A DNA stretch of 41,073 nt from CAZMGD01 sp964565705 (GTDB lineage Bacteria; Actinomycetota; Acidimicrobiia; Acidimicrobiales; Ilumatobacteraceae): the NCBI GenBank assembly GCA_964565705.1, contig CAZMGD010000030.1:1-41073 (forward strand), in the 5' to 3' direction. Positions 32,825 through 39,474 of the stretch are shown here, piece after piece. The position numbers were made by a program, and so were the translations under genes. Within the stretch, counting starts at the first letter, position 1, and each line of letters begins with the position of its first letter. The notes beneath the pieces are model-generated. The model was not told the origin of the DNA, did not search any database, and saw only the letters and a list, made by a program, of their open reading frames with translations.

Positions 32825-33523
32825 TCACAGCCGGCATCCGGTAGCCGCCGCGCCCAAGAGATCGGCCGGCGAGGTCACGACGTGGAGGTGGTCGACGTCG
32901 GTCAGCCACCGCAGGTTGGCGGCGTGCAGGGGATCGGTGGGGTCGAAGCGGTTGAGCAGGACGACGACCGGTACGGGCGCGATCGCGGCGACGCACAGCC
33001 GCACGGCGTTGATCGTGCCCAAGCCAGCGTCGGCGACGAGCACGGCGACGTCCGGCTGGAGCGCACGCGCCAGGTCGACGCCGTCGCCATCCTGGGCGAT
33101 CGGCGACAGCGGACCGCCCGCGGTCTCGACGACGCCGAGGTCGACACCGGCGGGCCAGCGCATCTCGGCGACGAGGTCGGCCAGCCGGATCGGGGGCCGG
33201 CCGAGCGCGGTCGCCGCCATCGGTGGCGCCTGGGCCAGCGGGTACCACCGGTGCTCCGGGCACACCTCCACCGCCGCCTCCCCCGACGCCCCCGCGAGCA
33301 GCTCAGCATCCGTCGCGCCCACCGTTCTCGGTCGGATTCTGGTCGTCAGGGGTGCCAGATCCCGACCGAGAACGTCGGAGGGGGGGTAGGACTGGGCGGG
33401 TTTGCGGGCCGCCACGCGCAGACCTGACGTCCGCGCAGCCTCCAGGAGGCGGCACGACACCCACGTCTTGCCGATGTCGGTGGCCGTGCCGAAGACGACG
33501 ACGAGGCGCCGGGGACGGTTCAC
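32825..33523 (-). CDS. bioD: Dethiobiotin synthetase with an in-frame palindromic insert
   Basis: 232 residues. BioD forms the ureido ring of dethiobiotin from 7,8-diaminopelargonate, CO2 and ATP. P-loop GTATDIGKT (12-20), substrate-region RKPAQSY (40-46), VVETAGGPLSP and VLLNRFDPTDPLHAANLRWL are typical. Between RKPAQSYPP and ATDAELLAGASGE the usual family members have a short acidic turn; here residues 51-67 (VLGRDLAPLTTRIRPRT) are extra and are encoded by a perfect inverted repeat (33323-33374). The element keeps the frame, so the protein may still fold, with the insert as a surface loop. GTG start overlaps the bioF stop (GTGA). Confidence 0.92.
   Translation of the reverse strand: MNRPRRLVVVFGTATDIGKTWVSCRLLEAARTSGLRVAARKPAQSYPPSDVLGRDLAPLTTRIRPRTVGATDAELLAGASGEAAVEVCPEHRWYPLAQAPPMAATALGRPPIRLADLVAEMRWPAGVDLGVVETAGGPLSPIAQDGDGVDLARALQPDVAVLVADAGLGTINAVRLCVAAIAPVPVVVLLNRFDPTDPLHAANLRWLTDVDHLHVVTSPADLLGAAATGCRL
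33323..33374. repeat. 52-bp palindromic element inside bioD
   Basis: Perfect 13-bp arms CGTTCTCGGTCGG (33323-33335) and CCGACCGAGAACG (33362-33374) around a 26-nt loop, which itself has a near-inverted ATTCTGG/CCAGAT. It lies within the bioD reading frame and accounts for the extra residues 51-67. Its size and architecture resemble the 56-bp elements near 16.9 kb, though the sequences differ. Confidence 0.75.
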
Positions 33524-34635
33524 CGCAGCCCGAGACCGTCGAGCGCGCCGAGCAGGTCATCGATCATCGACTCGGTGTGTGCCGCCGACAGCGCCAGCCG
33601 CAGCCGCGACGTGCCGGGAGCGACGGTCGGTGGTCGGATCGCGGGCACGAGGATGCCCTGCTCCAAGAGCGCCGACGCGGCTTTCACCGCCTGGTCCTCG
33701 TCGCCCAACACGATCGGCACGATCGGCGACGGGTGCGCGGCGCGGACCCGGTCGACGAGGCTGCGCAGGTGCGCCACCAGCGCCGTCCCCTCATCGGAGC
33801 GGACGATGTGCAGCGCGGCGAGCGCCGCCGCGGCGTCGGCCGGCGACAGGCCCGTCGTGAAGATGTACGACCGCGCCCGGTTCACCAGCAGGTCGATCAG
33901 GGACGACGCACCGGCCACCCACCCGCCCATCGAGCCGAGCGTCTTGGACAGCGTGCCGACCCGCAGCACTTCCAGGCCGTCGATCGTGCGCACGTCCGGA
34001 CCGAGCACCGAATGCGCCTCGTCGAGCACCAGGAGCGCGCCATGCCGCGCGCACGCGTCGCCCAGCGCCTCGATCGGCGCGACGTCGCCGTCCATCGAGA
34101 ACACCGCGTCGGTCACCACGATCCGCCGCCCGGCGAACTCGGCGAGCAGGGAGTCGAGGTGATCGACGTCAGCGTGGCGGTACACCCGCACCGGCGAGCG
34201 CCCGAGCCGGCATCCGTCGATGATCGACGCATGGTTCAGCTCGTCGCTGTACACGGTGACGTCCGGCCCACCGAGCGCGCTCAAGACGCCGACGTTCGCC
34301 GTGTACCCGGACGAGAACACGAGCGCTCGCTCGGCGTGCTTCCATGCGGCGAGTGCCTGCTCCAGCTCGTCGTGCGCGGGGCGGGTGCCGACGATCAGGC
34401 GGGAGGCCGTCGCACCGCTGCCCCACCGCGACACCGCGTCGACGGCGGCAGCGACGACCGCCGGGTGCGCGGACAGCCCGAGGTAGTCGTTGGATGCGTA
34501 GGAGACGACCTGACGGCCGTCGACGACGCCGATCGGGCCGAGCGCGTCGAACACCCGGTTCTGCCGCCACCGGCCCGACGCCCGCACCGCGTCCAGCTCG
34601 CCGGCGGCCCACTGCTGCCAGGGCCCGTCGTCCAC
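33520..34635 (-). CDS. bioF: 8-amino-7-oxononanoate synthase
   Basis: 371 residues. BioF condenses pimeloyl-ACP/CoA with L-alanine using PLP. Typical features: SYASNDYLGLSAHPAV, GSGATASRLIVGT, FSSGYTANVGVLSALG, SDELNHASIIDGCRLG, VTDAVFSMDGDVAPIEAL, LLVLDEAHSVLG, and the PLP-lysine motif TLSKTLGSMGGW with Lys231. GTG start at 34635 with AAGGTGAG just upstream. Divergent from bioB over a 59-bp region containing a perfect 16-bp palindrome, and overlapping bioD at its 3' end. Confidence 0.95.
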   Translation of the reverse strand: MDDGPWQQWAAGELDAVRASGRWRQNRVFDALGPIGVVDGRQVVSYASNDYLGLSAHPAVVAAAVDAVSRWGSGATASRLIVGTRPAHDELEQALAAWKHAERALVFSSGYTANVGVLSALGGPDVTVYSDELNHASIIDGCRLGRSPVRVYRHADVDHLDSLLAEFAGRRIVVTDAVFSMDGDVAPIEALGDACARHGALLVLDEAHSVLGPDVRTIDGLEVLRVGTLSKTLGSMGGWVAGASSLIDLLVNRARSYIFTTGLSPADAAAALAALHIVRSDEGTALVAHLRSLVDRVRAAHPSPIVPIVLGDEDQAVKAASALLEQGILVPAIRPPTVAPGTSRLRLALSAAHTESMIDDLLGALDGLGLR

Positions 34636-34647
34636 GGACTCACCTTC

Positions 34648-34663
34648 GCAGCCGGCCGGCTGC
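34648..34663. promoter_or_regulatory. 16-bp palindrome between bioF and bioB, candidate operator
   Basis: Perfect dyad GCAGCCGGCCGGCTGC centred in the 59-bp divergent bioF-bioB region, 12 bp upstream of the bioF start. Biotin genes are commonly repressed (BirA, BioQ, BioR), but this sequence is not the known BirA or BioQ consensus I am aware of. GC-rich palindromes can arise by chance, so it is a candidate only. Confidence 0.45.
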
Positions 34664-34694
34664 CGATGCCAGATGCGTGGGCTTTGGTGCGGGT

Positions 34695-35672
34695 GTGACC
34701 GACCGGCAAACCTCTCCTGCGATGGACCCCCGCCACGACTGGACGCTCGACGAAGCCGAGGCGATGATCGCCCGCCCGTTCCACGATCTGCTCGCCGATG
34801 CCCACGCCGTGCATCGCGTCGGCTTCGACCGCAACGTCGTCGAGGCGGCGATGCTCCTGTCGGTCAAGACCGGTGCCTGTCCCGAGGACTGCGCCTACTG
34901 CCCCCAGTCGGCCAAGTACTCGACCCATGTCGAGCCCGAGCGGCTGATGCCGACCGATGAGATCGTCGCTGCGGCGCGCAACGCGCAGGTCAGCGGCGCC
35001 ACCCGGTTCTGCATGGGTGCGGCATGGCGCAGCCCTACCGACCGCCAGGTCGGCCTGGTCGCCGAGGCGATCGAGGCGGTCGGGGCGCTCGGCATGGAGA
35101 CGTGCGTGACGCTGGGGATGCTGACGCCCGAGCAGTCCCAGCGCCTGGCCGACGCCGGCCTCGACTTCTACAACCACAACCTCGACACCTCGCCGCAGTT
35201 CTACGGCACCATCATCACGACCCGCACGTACGACGACCGGCTCGACACGCTCGCCAACGTCCGGGCGGCGGGCGTGAAGCTGTGCACCGGCGGGATCGTC
35301 GGCATGGGTGAGACCCGCCGCGACCGGGCCGGGCTGCTGCAGCAGCTCGCCAACCTCGATCCCCATCCCGAGAGCGTTCCGATCAACCTGCTGGTGCAGG
35401 TGCCGGGCACGCCGCTCTTCGGCACCGAGCAGCTCGATCCGCTCGAGCTGGTCCGCACGATCGCGGCCGCCCGGCTGATGATGCCCCACTCGGTCGTGCG
35501 CCTCTCGGCCGGCCGCTCGCAGATGACCGACGAGCTCCAGGCGCTGTGCATGCACGCCGGCGCGAACAGCATCTTCCTCGGCGACCAGCTGCTGACCACA
35601 CCGAACCCCGGGGGCGACCACGACCGCGAGCTGCTCGACCGCCTCGACATGAGCATCGCCGCCGGCAGCTGA
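34695..35672 (+). CDS. bioB: Biotin synthase (radical SAM)
   Basis: 325 residues from GTG 34695; ATG 34722 is an alternative. BioB inserts sulfur into dethiobiotin. The radical-SAM cluster motif CPEDCAYCPQS gives Cys62, Cys66 and Cys69. Family landmarks follow: RFCMGAAWRSPTDRQ, METCVTLGMLTPEQSQRLADAGLDFYNHNLDTSPQFYGTIITTRTYDDRLDTL, KLCTGGIVGMGETRRDRAGLL, VPINLLVQVPGTPL, RLSAGRSQM (conserved Arg for the auxiliary [2Fe-2S]) and GANSIFLGDQLLTTPNP. The 3' end is 6 bp from the convergent bioA stop. Confidence 0.96.
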   Translation: MTDRQTSPAMDPRHDWTLDEAEAMIARPFHDLLADAHAVHRVGFDRNVVEAAMLLSVKTGACPEDCAYCPQSAKYSTHVEPERLMPTDEIVAAARNAQVSGATRFCMGAAWRSPTDRQVGLVAEAIEAVGALGMETCVTLGMLTPEQSQRLADAGLDFYNHNLDTSPQFYGTIITTRTYDDRLDTLANVRAAGVKLCTGGIVGMGETRRDRAGLLQQLANLDPHPESVPINLLVQVPGTPLFGTEQLDPLELVRTIAAARLMMPHSVVRLSAGRSQMTDELQALCMHAGANSIFLGDQLLTTPNPGGDHDRELLDRLDMSIAAGS

Positions 35673-35678
35673 CGGCGA

Positions 35679-36971
35679 TCAGCCGGCGACGGAACCCACC
35701 GCGGCGACCATCGCCCGCGCGATCTGGTCGACGTCGTCGTCGGTCGAGATGTAGGGCGGCATCGTGTAGACGAGCCGGCCGAACGGGCGGATCCAGACGC
35801 CATGGCGCAGCGCAACGTCCTGGAGCTCATCGATCGGCAGGACGTCGACGGTCTCGATCACCCCGATCGCGCCGAGCACCCTGACGTCCGCGACGCCGGG
35901 CAGCTCGCGGGCAGGCCCGAGCCCGTTCTCCAGCTGGCGCCCGATCCCGGCAACCGTCTCCTGCCACGGCTGGGCGAGCAACAGCCCGATGCTGGCCAGC
36001 GACACGGTGGCGGCGAGAGGGTTCCCCATGTAGGTGGGCCCGTGCATCAGTGCGCCTGCTGCGTCCGCACTGACCGCACCGGCCACATCGGTGGTGCACA
36101 GCGTCGCCGCCATCGACAGGTAGCCGCCGGACATCGCCTTGCCGACGCACATGATGTCGGGCGCGATGCCGGCGTGGTCGCAGCCGAACAGCGCCCCGGT
36201 GCGGCCGAACCCGGTGGCGATCTCGTCGGCGATCAGCAACACGTCGAGCTCGTCGCACATCGCCCGGACCGCACCCAGGTACCCGGGCGCGTAGAAGTGC
36301 ATGCCGCCGGCGCCTTGCACGATCGGCTCGAGGATGACGGCGGCGATCTCCTCACGGTGCTCCTCGAGCAAGCGGCGCAGCTCGGCGACATGCGAGACAT
36401 CGAAGGGCTCGCCGAACGCCGGGGTGGGCCGGGGCGCGAACAGCTGCGCCGGCAGCACCGGCGCGAACAGGTGGTGCATGCCGTTGACCGGGTCGCACAC
36501 GGACATCGCGTGCAAGGTGTCGCCGTGGTAGCCGCCGCGCACCGTCAGCATCCGGTGACGACCGGGTCGGCCCCGGCCGATCCAGTACTGCATCGCCATC
36601 TTCATCGCCACCTCGACGGCGACCGACCCGGAGTCGCTCAGGAACACGTGGTCGAGGCCGCGTGGGGTGATCGAGACGAGCAGCTCCGCCAGCTCGATCG
36701 CCGGTCGATGGGTCAGCCCGCCGAACATCACGTGCGCCATCTCGCCGAGCTGCGACGACACGGCCGCGTCGAGCACCGGGTGGCGGTAGCCGTGGATCGC
36801 GGCCCACCACGACGACATGCCGTCGACGACCTCCCGGCCATCGGCGAGGTGCAAGCGGTTGCCTGCCGCGCCGATCACGGGAACGATCCGGTGCACCGCG
36901 GGCATCGGCGCATAGGGATGCCACACCGTCGATCGATCGCGGCGCGCCAACTCGTCGGAGAGGTCGGTCAT
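35679..36971 (-). CDS. bioA: Adenosylmethionine-8-amino-7-oxononanoate aminotransferase
   Basis: 430 residues from ATG 36971. BioA transfers the amino group of SAM to KAPA, giving 7,8-diaminopelargonate. VWHPYAPM, GMSSWWAAIHGYRHPVLDAAV, HVMFGGLTHRPAIELAELL, FLSDSGSVAVEVAMKMAMQYW, GGYHGDTLHAMSVCDP, LIADEIATGFGRTGALFGCDHAGIAPDIMCVGKAMSGGYL with PLP-Lys278, and HGPTYMGNPLAATVSLAS match class III aminotransferases of the BioA type. The Trp-rich N-terminal and Tyr residues for SAM binding fit BioA rather than a generic ornithine-type enzyme. It is divergent from cofC and convergent with bioB. Confidence 0.95.
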   Translation of the reverse strand: MTDLSDELARRDRSTVWHPYAPMPAVHRIVPVIGAAGNRLHLADGREVVDGMSSWWAAIHGYRHPVLDAAVSSQLGEMAHVMFGGLTHRPAIELAELLVSITPRGLDHVFLSDSGSVAVEVAMKMAMQYWIGRGRPGRHRMLTVRGGYHGDTLHAMSVCDPVNGMHHLFAPVLPAQLFAPRPTPAFGEPFDVSHVAELRRLLEEHREEIAAVILEPIVQGAGGMHFYAPGYLGAVRAMCDELDVLLIADEIATGFGRTGALFGCDHAGIAPDIMCVGKAMSGGYLSMAATLCTTDVAGAVSADAAGALMHGPTYMGNPLAATVSLASIGLLLAQPWQETVAGIGRQLENGLGPARELPGVADVRVLGAIGVIETVDVLPIDELQDVALRHGVWIRPFGRLVYTMPPYISTDDDVDQIARAMVAAVGSVAG

Positions 36972-37047
36972 CGGAGCAGTCTCGCGAGTGTGAGAGTGCC
37001 GCTCACTGCCGAGTTCGTCGTGCGAACCCGGATACGCTCCGCGCCCA

Positions 37048-37635
37048 GTGAACGCAGCTGTGCTGGTCCCGGTGAAGGACTTCACACGGGCCAAGGCGCG
37101 CCTGGCAGGCGTGCTCAGCCCCGGCGACCGGGCGCGTCTCGCACGGTGGATGGCCGACCGGGTCGTCGCCGCGGCCGCATCGCTGCCCGTGTTCGTCGTC
37201 TGCGACCACGACGACGTCGCCGCGTGGGCCCGATCGGCGGGAGCCGAGGTGCTGTGGTGCCCTGGCCGCGGTCTCAACGGCGCGGCAACGGACGGGGCTG
37301 CCGCCGTCGCCGAGGCGGGGTACGACACGGTGATCGTCGTCCACAGCGACCTCCCTCTCGCCCACGATCTTGCATCGCTCGCCGTGCCGGGTGCGGCGGT
37401 GCTCGCCCCGGACCGCCACGACGACGGCACGAACGCCATCGCGATCCCGGCGGGTGCGGGCTTCGAGTTCACCTACGGAGCCCGCTCGTTCGAGCGCCAC
37501 CTCCAGGCGGCGAGATCGCTGGCGCTCCCGGTCAGCATCCGCCGCGACGCCGACCTCGCCGTGGACGTCGACACCCCCGACGACCTCCGGCTCGTGGGCG
37601 ACCGTCTGCCCGCCTGGGCGCGGTTGGCGTCGTGA
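37048..37635 (+). CDS. cofC: 2-phospho-L-lactate/PEP guanylyltransferase (F420 synthesis)
   Basis: 195 residues from GTG 37048. CofC/FbiD activates phospholactate or PEP with GTP in coenzyme F420 synthesis. N-terminal nucleotidyltransferase motif VLVPVKDFTRAKARLAGVLSPGDRARLARWMADRVV, then VIVVHSDLPLAHDL (metal-binding Asp), VLAPDRHDDGTNAIAIPAGAGFEFTYGARSFERHL, and DVDTPDDLRLV at the end. In actinobacteria the FbiD type usually uses PEP. It sits 8 bp before a PIG-L deacetylase gene. Other F420 genes are not in the window. Confidence 0.93.
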   Translation: MNAAVLVPVKDFTRAKARLAGVLSPGDRARLARWMADRVVAAAASLPVFVVCDHDDVAAWARSAGAEVLWCPGRGLNGAATDGAAAVAEAGYDTVIVVHSDLPLAHDLASLAVPGAAVLAPDRHDDGTNAIAIPAGAGFEFTYGARSFERHLQAARSLALPVSIRRDADLAVDVDTPDDLRLVGDRLPAWARLAS

Positions 37636-37642
37636 GCACGTC

Positions 37643-38404
37643 ATGAGCGCGAACCAGCCCGGGCAGCCACCGGTTGACACCCGGTCCGTCACGATCGACC
37701 TGGCCGTGCCGGCGAGCGCGCTGGCGATCGGCGCCCACCCCGACGACATCGAGTTCGGCGCCGGAGCGACGCTCGCCAAGTGGTCGGCCGCAGGGTGCGT
37801 CGTGCACTCACTCGTCTGCACCGACGGCTCCAAGGGCTCGTGGGACGTGGATGCCGACACCGAGGCGCTCGCCGCCCTGCGCCAGGAGGAGCAGCGTGAT
37901 GCGGCCCGTCGACGTGGTGGCTCGGGCGAGGTGCTGTTCCTCGGCGAGGTCGACGGCGAGCTCGGCAGCGGCCTGGCGCTGCGCGGTCGCGTCGCCGAGG
38001 TGATCCGCACGCTCCAGCCCGAGGTCGTGCTGGGACACGATCCGTGGAAGCGCTACCGGCTCCACCCCGACCACCGCCATGCCGGTCTGCTCGCCTGCGA
38101 CGGGATCGTGGCCGCGCGCGATCCCCACTTCTTCCCCGAACACGGGCTGCCATCGCACCGGCCCAGCGTGCTGCTGCTGTGGGAGGCCGAGGTCGTGCAC
38201 CACGTCGAGTCGGTCGGCGGGTACGTCGACGCCAAGCTCGGCGCGCTCGAGGCACACGCCAGCCAGTTCGAGACGACCATGCACGCCGTCGACACCTCGA
38301 CACTGGGTCCGTTCCGCGCACGCATCCGCGACCGGCTGGCGGCGCTCGGCGCGTCGTACGGTCTCGACGCGGCGGAGGTCTTCGCCCGCATCGACGATCT
38401 GTGA
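37643..38404 (+). CDS. PIG-L/LmbE-family deacetylase
   Basis: 253 residues from ATG 37643. Zinc-dependent N-acetylglucosaminide-type deacetylase fold: the metal motif AHPDDIEFGAG, TDGSKGSWD, and the third ligand in LHPDHRHAG. Family members include MshB (mycothiol), mycothiol-conjugate amidase and antibiotic deacetylases; the sequence does not separate these. The closely spaced cofC upstream suggests a shared transcript but not a shared pathway. It ends 9 bp before a strong hairpin shared with the convergent histone-like gene. Confidence 0.88.
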   Translation: MSANQPGQPPVDTRSVTIDLAVPASALAIGAHPDDIEFGAGATLAKWSAAGCVVHSLVCTDGSKGSWDVDADTEALAALRQEEQRDAARRRGGSGEVLFLGEVDGELGSGLALRGRVAEVIRTLQPEVVLGHDPWKRYRLHPDHRHAGLLACDGIVAARDPHFFPEHGLPSHRPSVLLLWEAEVVHHVESVGGYVDAKLGALEAHASQFETTMHAVDTSTLGPFRARIRDRLAALGASYGLDAAEVFARIDDL

Positions 38405-38412
38405 GCGAACGC

Positions 38413-38442
38413 GAGTGAGGGGCCCGTTCGGGCCCCTCACTC
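38413..38442. terminator. Strong bidirectional hairpin terminator
   Basis: 14-bp perfect inverted repeat: GAGTGAGGGGCCCG (38413-38426) and its complement (38429-38442), with a 2-base gap, so the real loop is about 4 nt (GTTC). It follows the PIG-L stop by 8 bp and lies 47 bp downstream of the convergent histone-like gene. No U-tract on either strand, as is common for high-GC terminators. Confidence 0.8.
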
Positions 38443-38489
38443 ATGCACGGCTCCGAAACCGGAACGGTGTCGTGGACGCGACGGGCCGC

Positions 38490-38900
38490 CTACTTCTTGG
38501 CGACGGCCTTCCTCGCCGGTGCCGCCTTCTTGGCCGGCGCCGCAGCCTTCCTCGCGGGAGCAGCCTTCTTGGCCGGAGCCTTCTTGGCCGGCGCCGCCTT
38601 CTTGGCCGGAGCCGCCTTCTTCGCCGGAGCAGCCTTCTTCGCCGGAGCAGCTTTCTTCGCCGGAGCAGCCTTCTTCGCCGGAGCCGCCTTCTTCGCCGGA
38701 GCAGCTTTCTTCGCCGGAGCAGCCTTCTTCGCCGGAGCAGCTTTCTTCGCGGGTGCCGCCTTCTTCGTCGGCGCAGCCTTCTTCGCGGGTGCAGCTTTCT
38801 TGGCCGGCGCAGCTTTCTTGGCCGGCGCAGCTTTCTTCGCGGGTGCCGCCTTCTTGGCCGGAGCAGCCTTCTTCGCCGGAGCCTTCTTGATGGGTGCCAC
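38490..38900 (-). CDS. Lys/Ala/Pro-repeat histone H1-like protein
   Basis: 136 residues from GTG 38900, with AAAGGA upstream. The protein is made of AAPAKK hexads, sixteen in an unbroken run (one is AAPTKK) plus variants APAKK, AAPARK and AAAPAKK at the ends. It begins MAPIKKAPAKK and ends KAVAKK. Such tracts bind DNA by charge and in actinobacteria normally form the C-terminal tail of HU (HupB/HupS), where the repeat is PAKKA-type. Here it is a separate gene 37 bp after HU, in a different frame. The coding DNA is an 18-bp tandem repeat, so length may vary between strains and assemblies. Confidence 0.85.
   Translation of the reverse strand: MAPIKKAPAKKAAPAKKAAPAKKAAPAKKAAPAKKAAPAKKAAPTKKAAPAKKAAPAKKAAPAKKAAPAKKAAPAKKAAPAKKAAPAKKAAPAKKAAPAKKAAPAKKAPAKKAAPARKAAAPAKKAAPARKAVAKK
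38521..38890. repeat. 18-bp tandem repeat tract within the histone-like gene
   Basis: Successive copies of an 18-bp unit such as GCCTTCTTCGCCGGAGCA (plus strand), with third-position changes (GCC/GCA/GCT, GGA/GGT/GGC). The period equals the AAPAKK hexad. On the plus strand it yields an Ala/Phe/Gly low-complexity ORF that is not a real gene. Confidence 0.8.
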
Positions 38901-38923
38901 GTCTGTGTCCTTTACCTGTCTCG

Positions 38924-38939
38924 GACTGCCGCGGCAGTC
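38924..38939. promoter_or_regulatory. 16-bp palindrome overlapping the HU stop
   Basis: Perfect dyad GACTGCCGCGGCAGTC immediately at the end of HU and just before the SD of the histone-like gene. In RNA it would form a 7-bp stem with a 2-base centre. It could act as a processing or attenuation point setting the ratio of the two products; no evidence beyond position. Confidence 0.4.
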
Positions 38940-39231
38940 ACTTCTTCTTCCGCTTCGGGTTGAGCGCGGCCTTCAGCGTGGCGCTCGCCGTGAACTTCAG
39001 CGCGGTGGACGCCGGAACCTTGACGGGTGCACCGGTCTGGGGGTTGCGGCCGGTACGGGCACTGCGCTTGGTCGTGCTGAACGAACCGAACCCGGGCCAC
39101 GCCACCTTGTCGCCCTTCTTCGCCGTTGACACCACCGTGTCGAAGAATGCCGCGAGCGTGCGCTCCGCATCCGCCTTCGAGACGCCGGCGTTCTTGGCCA
39201 CCGTGTCGATCAGTTCTGCCTTGGTCGTCAT
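38938..39231 (-). CDS. hupB: HU-family nucleoid protein
   Basis: 97 residues from ATG 39231 (TTKAELIDTVAKNAGVSKADAERTL). HU fold: N-terminal helices with the dimer core, the beta-arm motif ARTGRNPQTGAPVKVPASTALKFTAS, and the last helix ending LKAALNPKRKKK. The length is that of classic HU (about 90-100) rather than the actinobacterial HupB/HupS of about 200 residues with a fused K-rich tail. It is the first of two genes; the tail-like protein follows. GAGGAGG lies about 12 bases upstream of the ATG, a rather long spacing. An upstream start at 39282 is implausible. Confidence 0.95.
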   Translation of the reverse strand: MTTKAELIDTVAKNAGVSKADAERTLAAFFDTVVSTAKKGDKVAWPGFGSFSTTKRSARTGRNPQTGAPVKVPASTALKFTASATLKAALNPKRKKK

Positions 39232-39280
39232 GCTGTTGTTGTTCCTCCTCGGACTTCGCCGTGCATGTGCGTGCGATATC

Positions 39281-39316
39281 AAAGAGGTTTCACGCCGCGT
39301 TTACAAGCACCTCTTT
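39281..39316 (-). promoter_or_regulatory. AT-rich HU promoter region with 8-bp inverted repeat
   Basis: About 39275-39335 is clearly AT-richer than its surroundings. The arms AAAGAGGT (39281-39288) and ACCTCTTT (39309-39316) form an 8-bp inverted repeat with a 20-base spacer, overlapping a possible minus-strand promoter (TTGTAA as -35, TGATAT as -10, spacing about 19). This lies about 50-85 bp upstream of the HU ATG, in the 243-bp divergent region. Confidence 0.4.
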
Positions 39317-39474
39317 CATTGCATTTGCACTCAACGCTGCTGAGGGTCCCAGCCAGTCGGCGTCGCAGGCACCATCCACCACTGGTCCACCCGTCGCGAG
39401 GTATGAAGTCAGCGACCTGTGATCACAGAATCCCGATCGTCACAACCACCGCTCACGACCGCCAAGGAGCCGCG

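Noticed and set aside
38443..39129. Plus-strand Ala/Phe/Gly-rich ORF opposite the histone-like gene
   Set aside because: It is the mirror of the AAPAKK tandem repeat; it has no start context and crosses the terminator side.
39418..39427. TGTGATCACA as a Crp/GlxR site
   Set aside because: The half-sites are abutted; Crp-type sites need a six-base spacer between TGTGA and TCACA.
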